From: Beta vulgaris subsp. vulgaris
Lineage: Eukaryota; Streptophyta; Magnoliopsida; Caryophyllales; Amaranthaceae
Direction: 5' to 3'
NCBI RefSeq assembly: GCF_026745355.1
Contig: NC_079202.1
Location: 45,637,673-45,701,672, forward strand
DNA length: 64,000 nt
Shown here: in pieces, positions 22,829 to 34,493 of the stretch
Layout of the letters: every line of letters begins with the position of its first letter
Numbering within the stretch: position 1 is the stretch's first letter
Made by a program: the position numbers and the translations under genes
The notes under the pieces: model-generated
Seen by the model: only the letters and a program-made list of their open reading frames with translations
Database searches by the model: none
What the model was told of the DNA's origin: nothing

Positions 22829-24037
22829 ATGCCTGTGGCAAGAACTTGTCATTCGCGATTTAAATTGCCACTTGACATCGATAACACAACAACTGGTGAT
22901 ATAAGCAAACAAAGCAATACCACAAAGCTTCTTAGAGCTGCGAAATTAATTATATGGGATGAGGCTTCTATGGCCAAAAGGCAAGCTATTGAAGCAGTTG
23001 ATAAAATGCTAAAAGATATCATGGAAACTGATCTACCTTTTGGTGCTAAAGTTATTGTATTTGGTGGTGATTTCCGGCAAGTTTTACCCGTCGTTCCAAA
23101 AAAAAGAAGAGAAGAACAAATTGATGCAAGTTTAGTAAGATCTAAAGTTTGGCCCACATTACAAAAGATCAAATTATGTGAAATTATGCGTGCAAAATCT
23201 GATCCTCAATTTTGTGAATTCCTTTTAAGAATAGGAAATGAAACCGAATCACAAACAATAAATGACATGGTCAAACTCCCACCTTCAATGATTGTTCCGT
23301 ATATTGACGAGACAACTTCTCGAAATACGCTAATAAAGAGTGTTTTTCCAAATCTAAACATGGCTGCAATAGATCCAAATGTTATTATAAATCATGCCAT
23401 TCTAAAACCTAAATATCAATCCGTAGATGATATTAATAAGATTCTCATAGAGAAATTTCCAGGAAACGCTATAATATATCATAGCTTCGATAAAATTATT
23501 GATCCAATAGCACAAGAACATCATGAAGACTTTTTAAATAGCTTGACACTAAATGGTCTACCTCCTCACACCCTTGTATTAAAACTTAATTGTCCTGTAA
23601 TCTTGCTAAGAAACATAAACCCCTCAAAAGGTCTTTGCAACGGCACGCGTTTAATACGTCGTCGCTTAGATAAAGATGTAATTGATGCTGAAATTGTTGT
23701 TGGGTATCAATGTGGTAAAAGAGTTTACATACCAAGGATTCCTTTACAACCTTCCAAAAGTGATAAGTTTCCCATACCCTTTAGAAGAACACAATTCCCA
23801 ATACGCTTGTGTTTTGCTATGTCTATTAATAAAGCTCAAGGTCAAAATCTTGAAAAAGTTGGGATATATTTACCCCAACCAGTTTTCTCACATGGACAAC
23901 TATACGTAGCATTATCAAGAGCTAAGATTGCAAAAGCCGTTAAAATTCTAATTAAACCCCATTCAACTGAAACAACTGACTACTATACAAAAAATGTTGT
24001 CTACAAGGAAATACTAACTGAAAGTGCAAAAAATTAA
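22829..24037 (+). pseudogene. Helitron PIF1-type helicase, C-terminal part
   Basis: A 402-residue frame with helicase motifs in order: DEASM (Walker B), GGDFRQVLPVV, a long middle region ending in 'LVLKLNCPVILLRN' and 'GLCNGTRL', then 'FAMSINKAQGQ' and 'HGQLYVALSRA'. These fit the SF1 PIF1 helicase of plant Helitrons, which unwinds the displaced strand. This piece is open to its natural end (stop at 24035-24037) but is cut off from the Walker A by a stop. Confidence 0.92.
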
Positions 24038-24278
24038 CAAGTGTTCTATGTATATGTTACAACCAATAATATTTGAACAACAATATTTCTTAATAAACTA
24101 GATTCTCTTTTTATGTACCTATACAAATATTAAACATCAATTTTATGTCCAATCCCCCTTTCTATTTGATTTCCTACATGAGTTTATGCACTTGATGATT
24201 TCAAAAAGTTAGTTCCTTTCTCTAATTCATACATCAATAGTTGCAATAACTATTACACTCCTAATATTTTCTATTTCC

Positions 24279-26021
24279 ATGCAGACTATTAAGATGTCGA
24301 CGCAATATCTACCTATAAAAGAGGTAACTCCTCATACAAAGAAGCATTGGGCAACAAAGGTGCAAGTGAGAGAAAAGTCTTACCCACGTTATTCAAAAAA
24401 CACATCAAAATATTTCCAAAGACTTGTTTTTGCAGATAAAGAGGTAAGAACAACACAACTTATAAATATAATACTTGAATATGCATGTTTTATCCAACAC
24501 AATTTTTTCTTTCATTTTGAAGAGTACAAAAGTTCAAGCTGCGATTTTTGGTGCTGATGTCGAGTTGTTTACAAACACTCTTAAACTTCTACATAGATAT
24601 CAAATCTCAAATGCAATTGTGAAACCCATTAAACATAAACACCATATTGTGCCTCGTGTTTATCAATGGATGATAAATGCAAAAACCCCTATTATTGAGC
24701 TTACTGACGACGAGGAATCCTCAAAAATAACACCTTTTTCAATCTGGTTCCCTTTGGCGATCTTTCGAAATATGTTGATTCCCTTTCTCAAGTTGGTAAG
24801 TTATACTTTTACTTTTCTCCTTCCCAATTTCGAACGTATTATCCTTCTCTTAAATAATTGGTAAAATTTCAGATATTTTGGGTGTGGTACTGGACATACT
24901 TAAAACAAAAACTATCAACACCAATAGTGGACCATCAACAGTACAAGAGTTTGTCCTCATAAACCACGAGTAAGCTCCTTTCTTTATATCTTCAAATATC
25001 CTTAAAATGCATGCATATTTTCCCACTTAATGCATACACTACTATATGTGACACTATTATAACAGGAAAAAACCAATCATGTTGACCATGTGGGAGCCCT
25101 TTAAAGATAATGAAGGTGCAGCTATCGCAAATGAAATGCACAAGTGGACAATTATCCTTGCCATGCGATTGAAAGTCGTATCATACAATGGTATGACTAA
25201 TATATTATCATCTTAACTCAATTAAGGATATATATTGTATTAATTAAAAAATATTTCTTCCTCCTTTTGTATGCAACCAAAGATCTGTCTCTTTCAACAA
25301 AGTCTTCGTCATCATTTCTTATAAATCCGGATGTTACTGAAGCAACTGCTCTCCATACATGGTAAAATACAACTCCCTATTTTTTTTGAAAATACAAACT
25401 CACCAACCTTATGACAACATTAACGCAATTATCTATCACTTATCCTTCTTAGGGTCTTGCAAAATGAAGAAAAGTTGAAGGAAATAAAATCGGACAAGAA
25501 ATTTCAGGGCAAAACAATGGAGATTTCCCAGATTAGCAACATCCCTAAGTCTCTAGATATTGTACACTCCTTATATACCCAAAACTCCCCTAGAAAAATA
25601 ATAATAACTAAAGAACTACATTTTTTTGTTCTCAGGGTGCAACATTCAAAATCTTTTATTAGAAGTGCAAATCAAAAAATCTGGTACATGAGCTGCAACA
25701 ATTGCCGCAAACGCATATATGCTGAATATTTGACAAGCTATCCATGTGTTTACTGTGGAAAAACCAGTGTTGCAGAACCCATGTACTCTTAATTTACAAG
25801 AAAAAAAATCCATAGAATACACTTACAAAAAAAATAATTCTATACATATTTCACATAAACATAATAGGTGTTGCTTTCAAATTAAACTCGAGGATACTTC
25901 TGGAACATTGACGGCCACAATTTACGGAAAATATGCTGAAAAAGTTTTCATGCTTAACCCAATCTCCTTGATGAAAAAACAAGATGAGCTTGATTCGTCG
26001 GAGATCCCACTTTTTTCATAA
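24279..26021 (+). pseudogene. Helitron-associated RPA-like single-strand DNA-binding protein
   Basis: Several short exons follow the helicase. About 24290-24445 and 24525-24720 give an OB-fold like RPA70 domain A (ending FADKE, then VQAAIFGADVELF). Exons near 25075-25190 and 25455-25560 follow, then 25630-25790 with a four-Cys zinc module (CNNC...CVYC), and 25860-26000 with a TLTATIYGKYAEKVF strand pattern. Plant Helitrons commonly carry such RPA-like genes. Exon limits were not fully resolved, and the end at about 26021 is where recognisable coding stops at a GC-rich insert. Confidence 0.75.
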
Positions 26022-26510
26022 CGCCGCCGGGCTGAGGGTGATTATCTTCTCAGTCGTCCACTACCATCGCAAGCGAAGTGAGAGAGAAACACAACTTCCA
26101 TCATCAAAATGGAAGCTGCGTGCAGGGAGTTGCAGGAGAGGGAGTCGTGGGAGGGTGGGTCTAGTGTTGGTGGTTGCGGGGGAGGGGGCTGGTGTTGGTG
26201 GCTGCAGGGGAGGGGGTAGGTGGGGCTGGTGGGGCCGAGGTTGGTGGTGGGTTGGGGTTGTTAGGGGGGCTGGTGGGTTAGGGGAGAGAGAGGGTTAGGG
26301 TTAGGGTTAGGGTTAGTTAGAGTTAATTAGGTTGACTTAGGGTAAACTTGTAAATAAACACTAATGGAGACTAACGTCCGTCAACATTTGGGGTATCTGG
26401 TGAATATTTTTAGAAGTTAGGGGTATCTGGTGAATTTTGAAAAAAGTCGGGGTATTTGGTGAATAAATTTTTTTGTCAGGGGTATTTGGTGAAATAACCG
26501 TATAAAAAAT
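26022..26510. repeat. G-rich low-complexity insert with GGGGTATYTGGTGAAT repeats
   Basis: A sharp change to GC-rich, purine-biased sequence (GTTGGTGG/GGGGGAGG) at 26100-26290. A short TTAGGG run follows, then four imperfect copies of GGGGTATYTGGTGAAT spaced 30-45 bp apart (26388-26505). It looks like a separate small transposable element next to or inside the Helitron end, but I found no clear terminal repeats. The six-frame openness here (26154-26298) is low-complexity and not a gene. Confidence 0.55.
26292..26316 (+). repeat. Short interstitial TTAGGG run
   Basis: About four units of GGGTTA. The spacing is 6 bp, not the 7 bp of the usual plant telomere TTTAGGG. It is probably part of the surrounding G-rich repeat. 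Confidence 0.7.
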
Positions 26511-26674
26511 TATCACGACAAAATTTGTATGTGAATTAGAGTACTATCATGAATTTGCAAAGTGTGCATGGTGGACTAGAGACCACCTTCCTCTACGTGG
26601 TCCTGCTCCAAAACGCATAACTTGAAATATCAAATTGCAATCTTGAAGAAAAGGAAAGATATTTGGTTTTAAAA

Positions 26675-26828
26675 AAGAATTGCGGCATATCACTCCCACG
26701 AGATGATAACATCACATTGAACTTTTTTTTTTAAAAAAAATAAACTACTATTATTTATTAATTTTTGTTATGGAAAACATTGATAACTTTTCAAGAATTG
26801 CGGCAAATCACTCCCACGAGATGATAAA
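26675..26828. repeat. Direct repeat pair around GAATTGCGGCATATCACTCC
   Basis: About 35 bp (26675-26709) recur almost unchanged at 26793-26828, 118 bp apart. This may be a local duplication in the remains of a transposable element. Confidence 0.75.
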
Positions 26829-26849
26829 AAGTATGAATTTTTTTTTGTC

Positions 26850-28218
26850 CTTATTCATTATTGTTATTTTTACAGATTTGTGCTTCTCAACTATTATACG
26901 TACATGTTCTTTTATAATCAATATGTTGTTCATTATTGTATTATATCATGTTCTTTTATAATCAGTATGATGTTCTTTGTTTTAGAACTTCATGTTCTTT
27001 TTATATTTTTACTCGTTGTTATGACTATTTTCATAATTTTTTGCTTCTCAAGTCATATACATATATGTTATTTTATAATCAATATCGTGTTTTGTATTTG
27101 ATATATTCATGTTCTTTTTTAGAAACGGGAAATCTATCAAAAAAATGGAGGTGGTATAAACTAGCCTTTCCTCTAGAATAATTTTTCTGATGGAAAATAT
27201 GTATTTTTTCCTCTTTACCATTCTTGTCTCTTGGACTATATATATCTTTATCATTTGAAAAGTAGTAGATAATCCTTATGGAAAATATCTTCCTCATGTG
27301 AGCAAATATTGGGTAGTTACCCGTTGTCGCAATTCGTGTGAAATAAACTGGGTTACTGTCGCAATTTCCGTGGAGTAAATTCATGTTTTTTATTTATTTA
27401 TTTAAGGGGAGACAAACTTAACAACAAACCCACACAAAATCACCTAAACGACGTAGTGATTAAACAGGTGCACAGAGAGCACCATGGTCTCTGGTGCACC
27501 TACATATTTGCGATGAATTTGGGTAATATGTGAATTCAGTTCGGGTATAGTTAAAAATAAGTTTAAAACAATTTCAGTTTGAATCAATTTAGTTAATTCA
27601 ATTAAATATTCAGTTCAATTCAGTTGATCGATCAACTTTTCAACTTTTCATAGTTATTTTCAATTACAGTTTGTTCCAGTTCAGTTGCAGTTGAATTTTG
27701 GTTTTTCATTTACAGTTTATTTGAGTTTCAGTTCAACTATTTTTTTTAGTTAATTTCAATTACAGTTACTCCCATTTCAATTTAATTCTATTCAAAATTT
27801 AGTTATTTCAGTTTAACAAGCAGTTCATTAACCAAACTGACGCCTTCACTCACAACCAAATAAAGTGCCTTTGTTATTTCAAAAGTATTACTCATGCTCA
27901 TCACATGTACACAAGTCCCCATCTCAAATCAAACTTTGCACCTTGATGCTCAAGAAGACATTGAGACCACATATCGCTCAACCGAGTGTCAAAATACCCG
28001 AACCATGAAACTTATATTTTTGAGCTTTTTTTAACCCAAAGTAAAATATGGTCCAAGCCACAGGCTCGATACCAAAGCCACCCATCTAGCCTTAGTTTGT
28101 CGATAATGTCCAATGAGTTGCTCAAAAAGAAATTTCAAGCGGAAGTCAAAACTCCTATATCTCAGGCCTCACCCTAATTTCTCTCTCCTCTTTTTCCAAA
28201 TTTTCATTCAGCACAAAA
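26850..28218. other. Intergenic DNA upstream of the metallophosphoesterase gene
   Basis: It holds repeated ATGTTCTTTTATAATCARTATG-like phrases (26900-27120), a strong hairpin (27466-27501) and a TTCAGTT-rich low-complexity block (27535-27835). The last few hundred bases presumably contain the promoter and 5' UTR of the next gene. No coding segment was recognised. Confidence 0.5.
27466..27501. repeat. Hairpin-forming inverted repeat
   Basis: AGGTGCACAGAGA pairs with TCTCTGGTGCACCT around a 9-base GCACCATGG loop, with one bulged base. An AACGACGTAGT motif lies just upstream and recurs, inverted, near another GGTGCACC at 52010-52045. It is probably the end of a transposable element family. Confidence 0.6.
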
Positions 28219-31200
28219 ATGTTTGATGGTTGGAGAATCATAGCATCAGTGACTTTATTTGCTACATTATTTGATATATACCTAAATCATTTTACCTTTC
28301 CATCTTGCAATGTTATTTTACCTTCAAATGTTAATTCTAAAGCAGAAATCTTTGCTGATTTTGAGGATAATCCTCAAGATTTGACCGCCATTCTTGTTTC
28401 TAATTTGCTCTTAAGTGGGACAGATTCTTCTTTCGTCGATGTTTTCTTCAGAGACTTCTTCATGTCTCAATTTCTCTCGGTATCTTTTCTTTGACCTATC
28501 AATCTTTGATTTAATATTTGTTGGATACTTTTATTATGAAAAATATTGGAAGTTTCTAATGAATTTATGATATGCATTTTATAGACTTTTTGTGTGCTGT
28601 TACTTGTTAGTGTAGAAAATGGATCCAGTAGCTTGAAATTTGCAATGTAGGGTGATATTGTGGAAAGGATTCAGAATAGGATGATGGGTTTGGTGCTTAA
28701 ATATGTAGTTAATATGTTTGAAGAATTTGGTCAGAATTAAGTTGTCTCAATTTAAATGCCAATGATAGTAACTGCATGACTTAGGAGAGTACGCATTGTT
28801 GTGGCTGGTGAAGGGAAAGGGAGGAGAGGTCATGGGTTACATGGTGAGATGCACCTGAGTCTATTAGCTATGACGAAGGGATGGGTCGGTCATGGTATTT
28901 GCAGCATGGGCTTGCAATTGATACGATGAGGAAGTTGGGCAAGGTGGTGGGTAAATGGAAGTGTGCGACTCTCGGAGGATGGGCACTGGTTTAGAGAATT
29001 GTCCTTTGATGTACCACCATTGATGTTATCTAAGTAGGGTTGTGGACAATTAGGAGTGGCCTGGTTTTAAGGGAATTGTTGTAGTTGGTAGGAATTGGGG
29101 TGCTTTCTCTTCACCATTAAATAATGAGTTTTGCAAAAAAAATAAGTTTAGATGGCCTTTGGTAATAGCATTGAGAGTGGCTTGACGCTGTTTGAGATGA
29201 CTAAGAGTGTGCTAAAGTTATTGAGAGGTTGTAGTTGAAAGAGGAGATGTAGTATGGTTGATGGGCAGGATTGGATGTGGACATGTGGTGGCTGAATCTT
29301 GTGCGATGGTAGGAGAAGAGAGTGAAAAAATAGCATCAAAAGATTTGAAAAAGAAAAGCCTAGCCTTCAAGTTGAAATTTCTAGGAGAGAGATCTGGTAA
29401 AAGAGAGCTTACTGTTTTTCACGAGGGAGAAGATGATTAGCGAGGGACTGAGGAAGATAGGGTCAACATCATTCACAATTCATGTGCTTGGCCATTGCAC
29501 CAAGGAAGATGTAGGGAAGAGGAATATAGAAAAAGATCACAGCAAGGTTCTGAACTTCTGATAGGGTATAGAAGTCTGAAGAACTTGATTAATCATTCAT
29601 GTAATTGTGTGCAGTTCATAGTGTAATACAAAGATGAGTCGTCTTACTAGGACTTGAGACTAAACAATTCAGGATTAAAAAAAGAAAAAGAAAAGATAAT
29701 GCTAAAGCTGAAGCTAAGTACAACAAATTTCTATCTCTGTAGCCAACAAACTTTAGCCAAGAGATTGACCCAACCTTATTCTGAACAGTCATCTTTAGAT
29801 AACTTTAACCTTACATACTGAACGTTGGAAGGTGTATTTCGATTTTCTGAAGGTGATTAAAGAGGCCTGTAGTCACCTATGCTAGAAGTACTAGTACTCC
29901 TTATTTTACTTCAATTACTTATATTGGATGTTCAACACTCTTATGTGGGTGTTGAAACTCGGACACTCATATTAGGCCAAACATTTGGAGACATATCCAT
30001 ATGAGATATCTTTAGCCAAGTTCACATTATTAAGTAGTCATGTAATAAATTGATATCTCAAAGCAGATTAAAGAAGAAGAGTAAGGACTAAAACTGATAT
30101 TTGATTGATAATCTGGAAATTGAAAGTAAAAGAAAGATAGTAACTAGCATTCGAGAGGCTTGTTTCTCTCCCAAAACTAAACAACTAAATCCTCCAATAT
30201 TTTCAGCACAATTTTTCTCTCTTCCCAATCTATTCTATATATAGAGTTCCTTCCCCACTAACTCTCTAACTTATTCTTCAAGCTACCCTTAACTAACATA
30301 CCTAAAATTCCCCTCCCCCTTTCTATCAGTCTATTACAAGTCCCTTATGGAGTGCAAAGTTATACTTTATTTATGATCATCAAATTGTTGTTTGTACATG
30401 AGATGTTCCTGAAATTTCATTTTTCAGCTGTCTGACTTTTGTCAACTTAGTATTTTTTATATGCAAAGGTATGATGTTAATCTACTAGGGAATAGGAATC
30501 ATAGGAGAATGTTATATCATGAAAAAGGATCACCTGAGGTGTGCTTAGGATTTGATACCAAAGTTAGAAGAATCTCCTCCCTAATTACGAATGTTGAAGA
30601 CAACATAGCTGTATCTTCATGGAGTTACTGATTATGTGACCTTTCCAGCATATCGTTGCTGATAAAGTTGTTCTTGACGGTTTCTTTTCCCCCCAACCTT
30701 TTGGGTGAGAGAGGCTTCTGCATCTTAAATAGTTTGATATCTTTTGGAAAGCTTCCACTTTTAAATGTATTTAATGTTTTATGTTCATTCTTTTCTGTTG
30801 AATTATGTTCTAACTAGTTCGTCTTTAACACCAGCTAATATGTGAACCAGAAATCTTTTGAAAGTTTGAAGCCTGATATGCTTTTGATCCTCGGAGATGT
30901 TTCTACCAAAGGATTTCAGTTGACAAGTGAAAATTGGTCATCTTTGGTACAACAATTTGAAAGGATGTTAGGTCCCTACCTTCACCTGCCTTTTCATGTT
31001 ACTTTGGGTGACAGGGATATTGGGGAATGTAGTAAGTTGAAGGCCAGCTTAGTTCACCGTGTTGCTAGCAGTTTTCCACAACTGAATCATGGAGGGTGTG
31101 GTAGCTTTGAAATGAGCAATGTTAGTTTTATCTCACTCAATGCCATGGCATTGCTTTGTGGCAACAATGAACTTCTATCAGACGTGGAGACAGTAATTGA

Positions 31201-32747
31201 AAGGGAAAGTGCATATTTACAAACAAGAACTGAAGATGGAAGAGAACAAAGAGTCAAAGTGACTGCAGCCAGTGAAGTTTCCTATCAGTACAGATGGAGA
31301 GACAATCCTACATCATCACAATCTGGTCCTGTCCTTTTGCTTCATTTTCCCTTGCAACAGATATCAAAGAGATATTGCAGTCAAGAGAGCAGCTCCAGTA
31401 CCATCTGGAATTATTTTCCAGACAGTCTAAAGTTACTACGGAGGTGGGTTTCTGTAGGAAATGCGCATACTTCCAGATTTCATAGCCTTTGTTCAAATTT
31501 TTTAACAGCTAAAACTTATAGGCTTTCGATCACAAAGTCAGCCATAACAGATCTTTTGGCCATTGTGATTTGTCCTTGCAGCCTGGCCTTCCTTTCATTT
31601 TTAATAACCTGTCATTCTAGGTGTTTGGAATAAGCTCGACTCATTAGTCATTAGTCATTAGTCATGTTCATGCGTAGTTTGGTCTATGTTTGGAGTCTCA
31701 ATTGCCATTTTTTCAAAATAGTGCTCGTGCATTTGTAAATTGTTTCCTTCATGATAACATGTGATTTTGTAAATTCTGCCAATTTACTGGAAATTATGAT
31801 TAAACCTTGTTTTGATATGATGTCAAAGTGCTTTCAGGACCGATGCTGATTCTGGCCCATATGACTTGCTGCAAACTGTTCCACCAAATGCAACTGAATA
31901 CATCTTTCAGGCACTTAAACCCAGGTACTGCCATGATTATGCAACATAGATATTCTTGCCTGCTATCTTTGTTTGAATCTTCAGAGAAGTCTAGGTTCTA
32001 TTGGTCAATTCACCCATTGTTGTTAGTTGTTGTCTTGCTATACATTGGAAATTATTGAGTACACAAATTATGAGCTATCATCCTTCCCCACCAATTTTTT
32101 CACCTTGTGTAGTAAAGATTGAAATTAATATTCATAAAACCTATGTTACATGGCTTGCCTCCGAGTATCTCTTAGTCCCTTCTTCTTTTGGACTTAATTT
32201 TCCCCGGTTCAGCTCCATTCAGGTCATGTCAGATAGTTTTCCCCCACAAGTTCAGTTTAAATCAGCTCCATTAAGTTCAATTCACTTTGGTCAATTTCAG
32301 TCCACAAGAATAGGGCCTTACTGGTACATATCTGGGAGTCCAGTGACCTGTTTTGTCTTAAAATTGAACTTTTAAGTGTGTACTTGAAGTGTGAAAATTC
32401 CATGAAACAAAGCATATGATTGCTTTCAAGTGACTGACCAAGTTATTTTTCTTATACTGGCACTTGGCAGGATAGTTTTTAGTGCTCACAGTCATGAATT
32501 TTGTGATATCATACACCCCGATGGGACTCGGGAGGTAACAGTTCCAGCCTTGGCATGGAAAGCTAAGGATGATCCAGGTTTTGTCGTTGCTACTTTCAGA
32601 AAGAATGGAGATGTAACTGTCAAGCATTGTTCATTTCCTAGAGAATCTCATGTTGTTGTTTCTTGTATTACCATTTTTGCTTTGTCAATATCACTTGCTG
32701 TTATAACAAATTTGTTTCATCGACTAAATGTCAGACATAATAGATGA
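28219..32747 (+). CDS. Calcineurin-like metallophosphoesterase (Cdc1/Ted1/MPPE1 type), membrane-anchored
   Basis: Four exons with GT-AG introns: 28219-28479, 30851-31443, 31838-31924 and 32471-32747, giving 405 aa. Metallophosphoesterase motifs: LGDVSTKG (Asp103), LGDRD (Asp141, where many relatives have Asn) and SAHSHEFC (His320, His322). The usual first motif (DxH) is not evident; the matching place near residues 58-64 reads VSNLLLSG. There is a hydrophobic N-terminus and a clear C-terminal membrane span (SCITIFALSISLAVITNLF), so it sits in an internal membrane. Yeast and animal relatives remodel the ethanolamine phosphate on GPI anchors in the ER/Golgi. Whether the plant protein does the same is inference. 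The start is the first Met with a good hydrophobic leader. Confidence 0.88.
28480..30850 (+). other. Large first intron of the metallophosphoesterase gene
   Basis: A 2.37-kb intron, GTATCT to CCAG. It contains G-rich sequence of unknown origin (28650-29460) and a piece resembling a retrotransposon LTR in minus orientation (about 30090-30330: a run ending in CTCTCCC, a TATATATAG motif and a pyrimidine-rich end). Short open frames within it show no recognisable protein. Confidence 0.5.
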
Positions 32748-32859
32748 TTTATCATCAAAGATTTTGGTTAATTTGTTGAAGAAAAATATCCTCATTATCT
32801 TGTCGATTTTTTATTAGTTATTTTTACAGGTTTTTGTCTTTTCCTCTCTATTTTTGCAG

Positions 32860-33130
32860 AAATGAAGTTATGCAATTGTAACATTTGACCTAATGAGAGG
32901 GGCAATCTTGGTATTGCATAATTAGTTTAGTTTAGTAGTAGCTTGAAGAATAAGGAACTTGGGGAGAGAAAGTTAGTTAGAGGAGAGAGTAGGAAAATCT
33001 GCTACAAAATAGAGGGAACTAGAGAGAGAGAGAGGTATGTTGGAAATTGTGAAGAAAAATGTTCTTACTTCCTTAATCTCTCATTTCTGTTCATAATCTA
33101 TCTGTGTTGGTCGCTAAGCTGTGTTAGCAA
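32860..33130. repeat. Possible LTR remnant 3' of the metallophosphoesterase gene
   Basis: A purine-rich block with GAGAGAGAG and the phrase TAGCTTGAAGAATAAG, which also occurs inverted at about 30268-30284 inside intron 1. It looks like the mobile-element DNA common beside plant genes; ends were not found. It may overlap the 3' UTR. Confidence 0.35.
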
Positions 33131-33423
33131 TAGAATGAATACAGAAGATACTTGACTATTAGACGTCACTTGAAAGTAACGTTGCTGGATAGCAACTTCA
33201 CTGCTTCTCTCGCTTCTAGAAAACCGCTTCCTCCAGTCCATCCTCATTTGCTTTCTGTAAGTGTTTCACAAGGAGTCAAGGACTGACCTTAAATTTCATA
33301 TCTATCGACTCTCAGCAGTTAGATGGATGCTTTGACATCATATCAATTGACCACTGTTTACAAGTTTTTCGTGTCTTGCAAATAGCAATGCAGGATGCTG
33401 ACCTGGCATTTAGTTCTGTTTTT

Positions 33424-33960
33424 TTAACTCCAATGACAATCACAAGTCTTGGTCAGGCCGCACGTATCTGTCCGGAACTTTGAGACTAATGCATAGAGTG
33501 TAGAGTCCATGCTAGTTTTCTCTAGGAATGTGATTAGTGATTCAAAACAGATCGCTTTGGTTAACAGAGTGATCTTTGCGAGAATATGTTGAACAGCTGA
33601 GACCATATCCAAATTCTTAAACCTTTTGGCCTCTGTAGAATCAGTAAGTTCGTCCAGGATAACTTGGGAGTATTTTGTGGCCTTTCTCTCATGCTCATCG
33701 TCGACACCTTAACAAATTATCATAAAGAAAGAGAGAGAATAGGTAGGTGCTTCGTGCTTGTCCTAAGAAATGATGAGGAGAGAGATAAAGAGAAGTGAAC
33801 ACTAAGTACTGGAAGGAACTATACCACGTCATTGGGCAATTCCCGCTTGAATAAAGAAATGATGGCCTCCTTAGCATTGGTTTCTTCTTGTCGACTCTTA
33901 TTCATCAACTGATGTATCAGTAATTTTTCAGATATGCGCTGCACAACCTGTTATAAAACT
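33424..33960 (-). pseudogene. Unidentified gene fragment, at least two exons
   Basis: On the minus strand a likely exon at about 33833-33950 (acceptor ACAG before GTTGTGCAGCGC) reads VQRISEKLLIHQLMNKSRQ and continues to a KRELPNDVV end at a GTATAG donor. A second likely exon begins near 33710 after a TTAAG acceptor with DDEHERKATKYSQVILDEL and runs to a stop at 33424. The composition, splice sites and frame continuity look like real protein-coding sequence, helical and charged. I do not recognise the family. With no start or further exons found, it is probably a relic or captured piece of a larger gene. Confidence 0.5.
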
Positions 33961-34300
33961 TTGGAACTCACGAATTTCCTTGGTTATTTTACTGAAGACG
34001 TTTCAGTAAGGATGGTCACTCCAGTTTCATCTATATAAACAACATATTTTATGCTTCAGACTTATTTATCCTGTTTTTAAAGTTATGTCCAATAAACCAC
34101 TGCAGAGAAGCAGGAGGACAACTGGGGGTTTACGCAGGTTGTGCATCCTTTGCCTCACCTGTCAGAGCAACTCTGACCTATCTTGGGCTTCTGCCTCTTG
34201 CTTACTGGTGATGTATCTTGTTATTGTTTCTAGTGTATCAGCATACTAATACTACTAAGCATTCTCTAGTGTCTTCTTAAATTTTTGATTGAAGATAATA

Positions 34301-34491
34301 CTTCCTCTGTTCTGTTTTAATCGAAACATATGGACTTGGCATAGGGATTTAGGAGAGGAGAAAGATAGAAAGAAATAAAAAGAGGGATCCATGTGATGAG
34401 GGGAGAGATAAAGAGAAGTGAATACCAAATAAAATAACGTTTCATTTACTTTGAAATGGTTAGTATTTAATTTATTTTAGAATGGAGGAAG
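34301..34491. mobile_element. Stowaway-like MITE
   Basis: A 191-bp element, CTTCCTCTGTTCTGTTTTAA at the left and TTTAGAATGGAGGAAG at the right, flanked by TA on both sides. It lies between the gene fragment and the first BXL gene. Confidence 0.85.
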
Positions 34492-34493
34492 TA

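Larger units (their letters stand above)
17747..26021 (+). mobile_element. Decayed autonomous-type Helitron
   Basis: The plus-strand coding remains follow the usual order of plant Helitrons: a charged N-terminus, Helitron-like N region, Rep nuclease, PIF1-type helicase, then a separate RPA-like gene. It has multiple stops, frameshifts, a mutated Walker A and a 1343-bp LTR inserted in the coding region, so it is dead. The outer limits given are those of recognised coding sequence. The true TC and CTRR ends were not found and probably lie somewhat outside. Confidence 0.88.

Noticed and set aside
26154..26298. Gly/Trp/Val-rich open frame
   Set aside because: Simple G-rich repeat translated by chance.
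26292..26316. True telomeric repeat from a chromosome end fusion
   Set aside because: Only about four units, 6-bp and not the plant 7-bp type, and embedded in a G-rich repeat.
27466..27501. Helitron 3' end hairpin
   Set aside because: No CTRR within the expected few bases after the hairpin, and 1.4 kb from the last Helitron coding sequence.
28650..29460. Extra exons or a nested gene in intron 1 of the metallophosphoesterase
   Set aside because: Open frames are short, unsupported by motifs, and skipping the region gives a complete in-frame protein.
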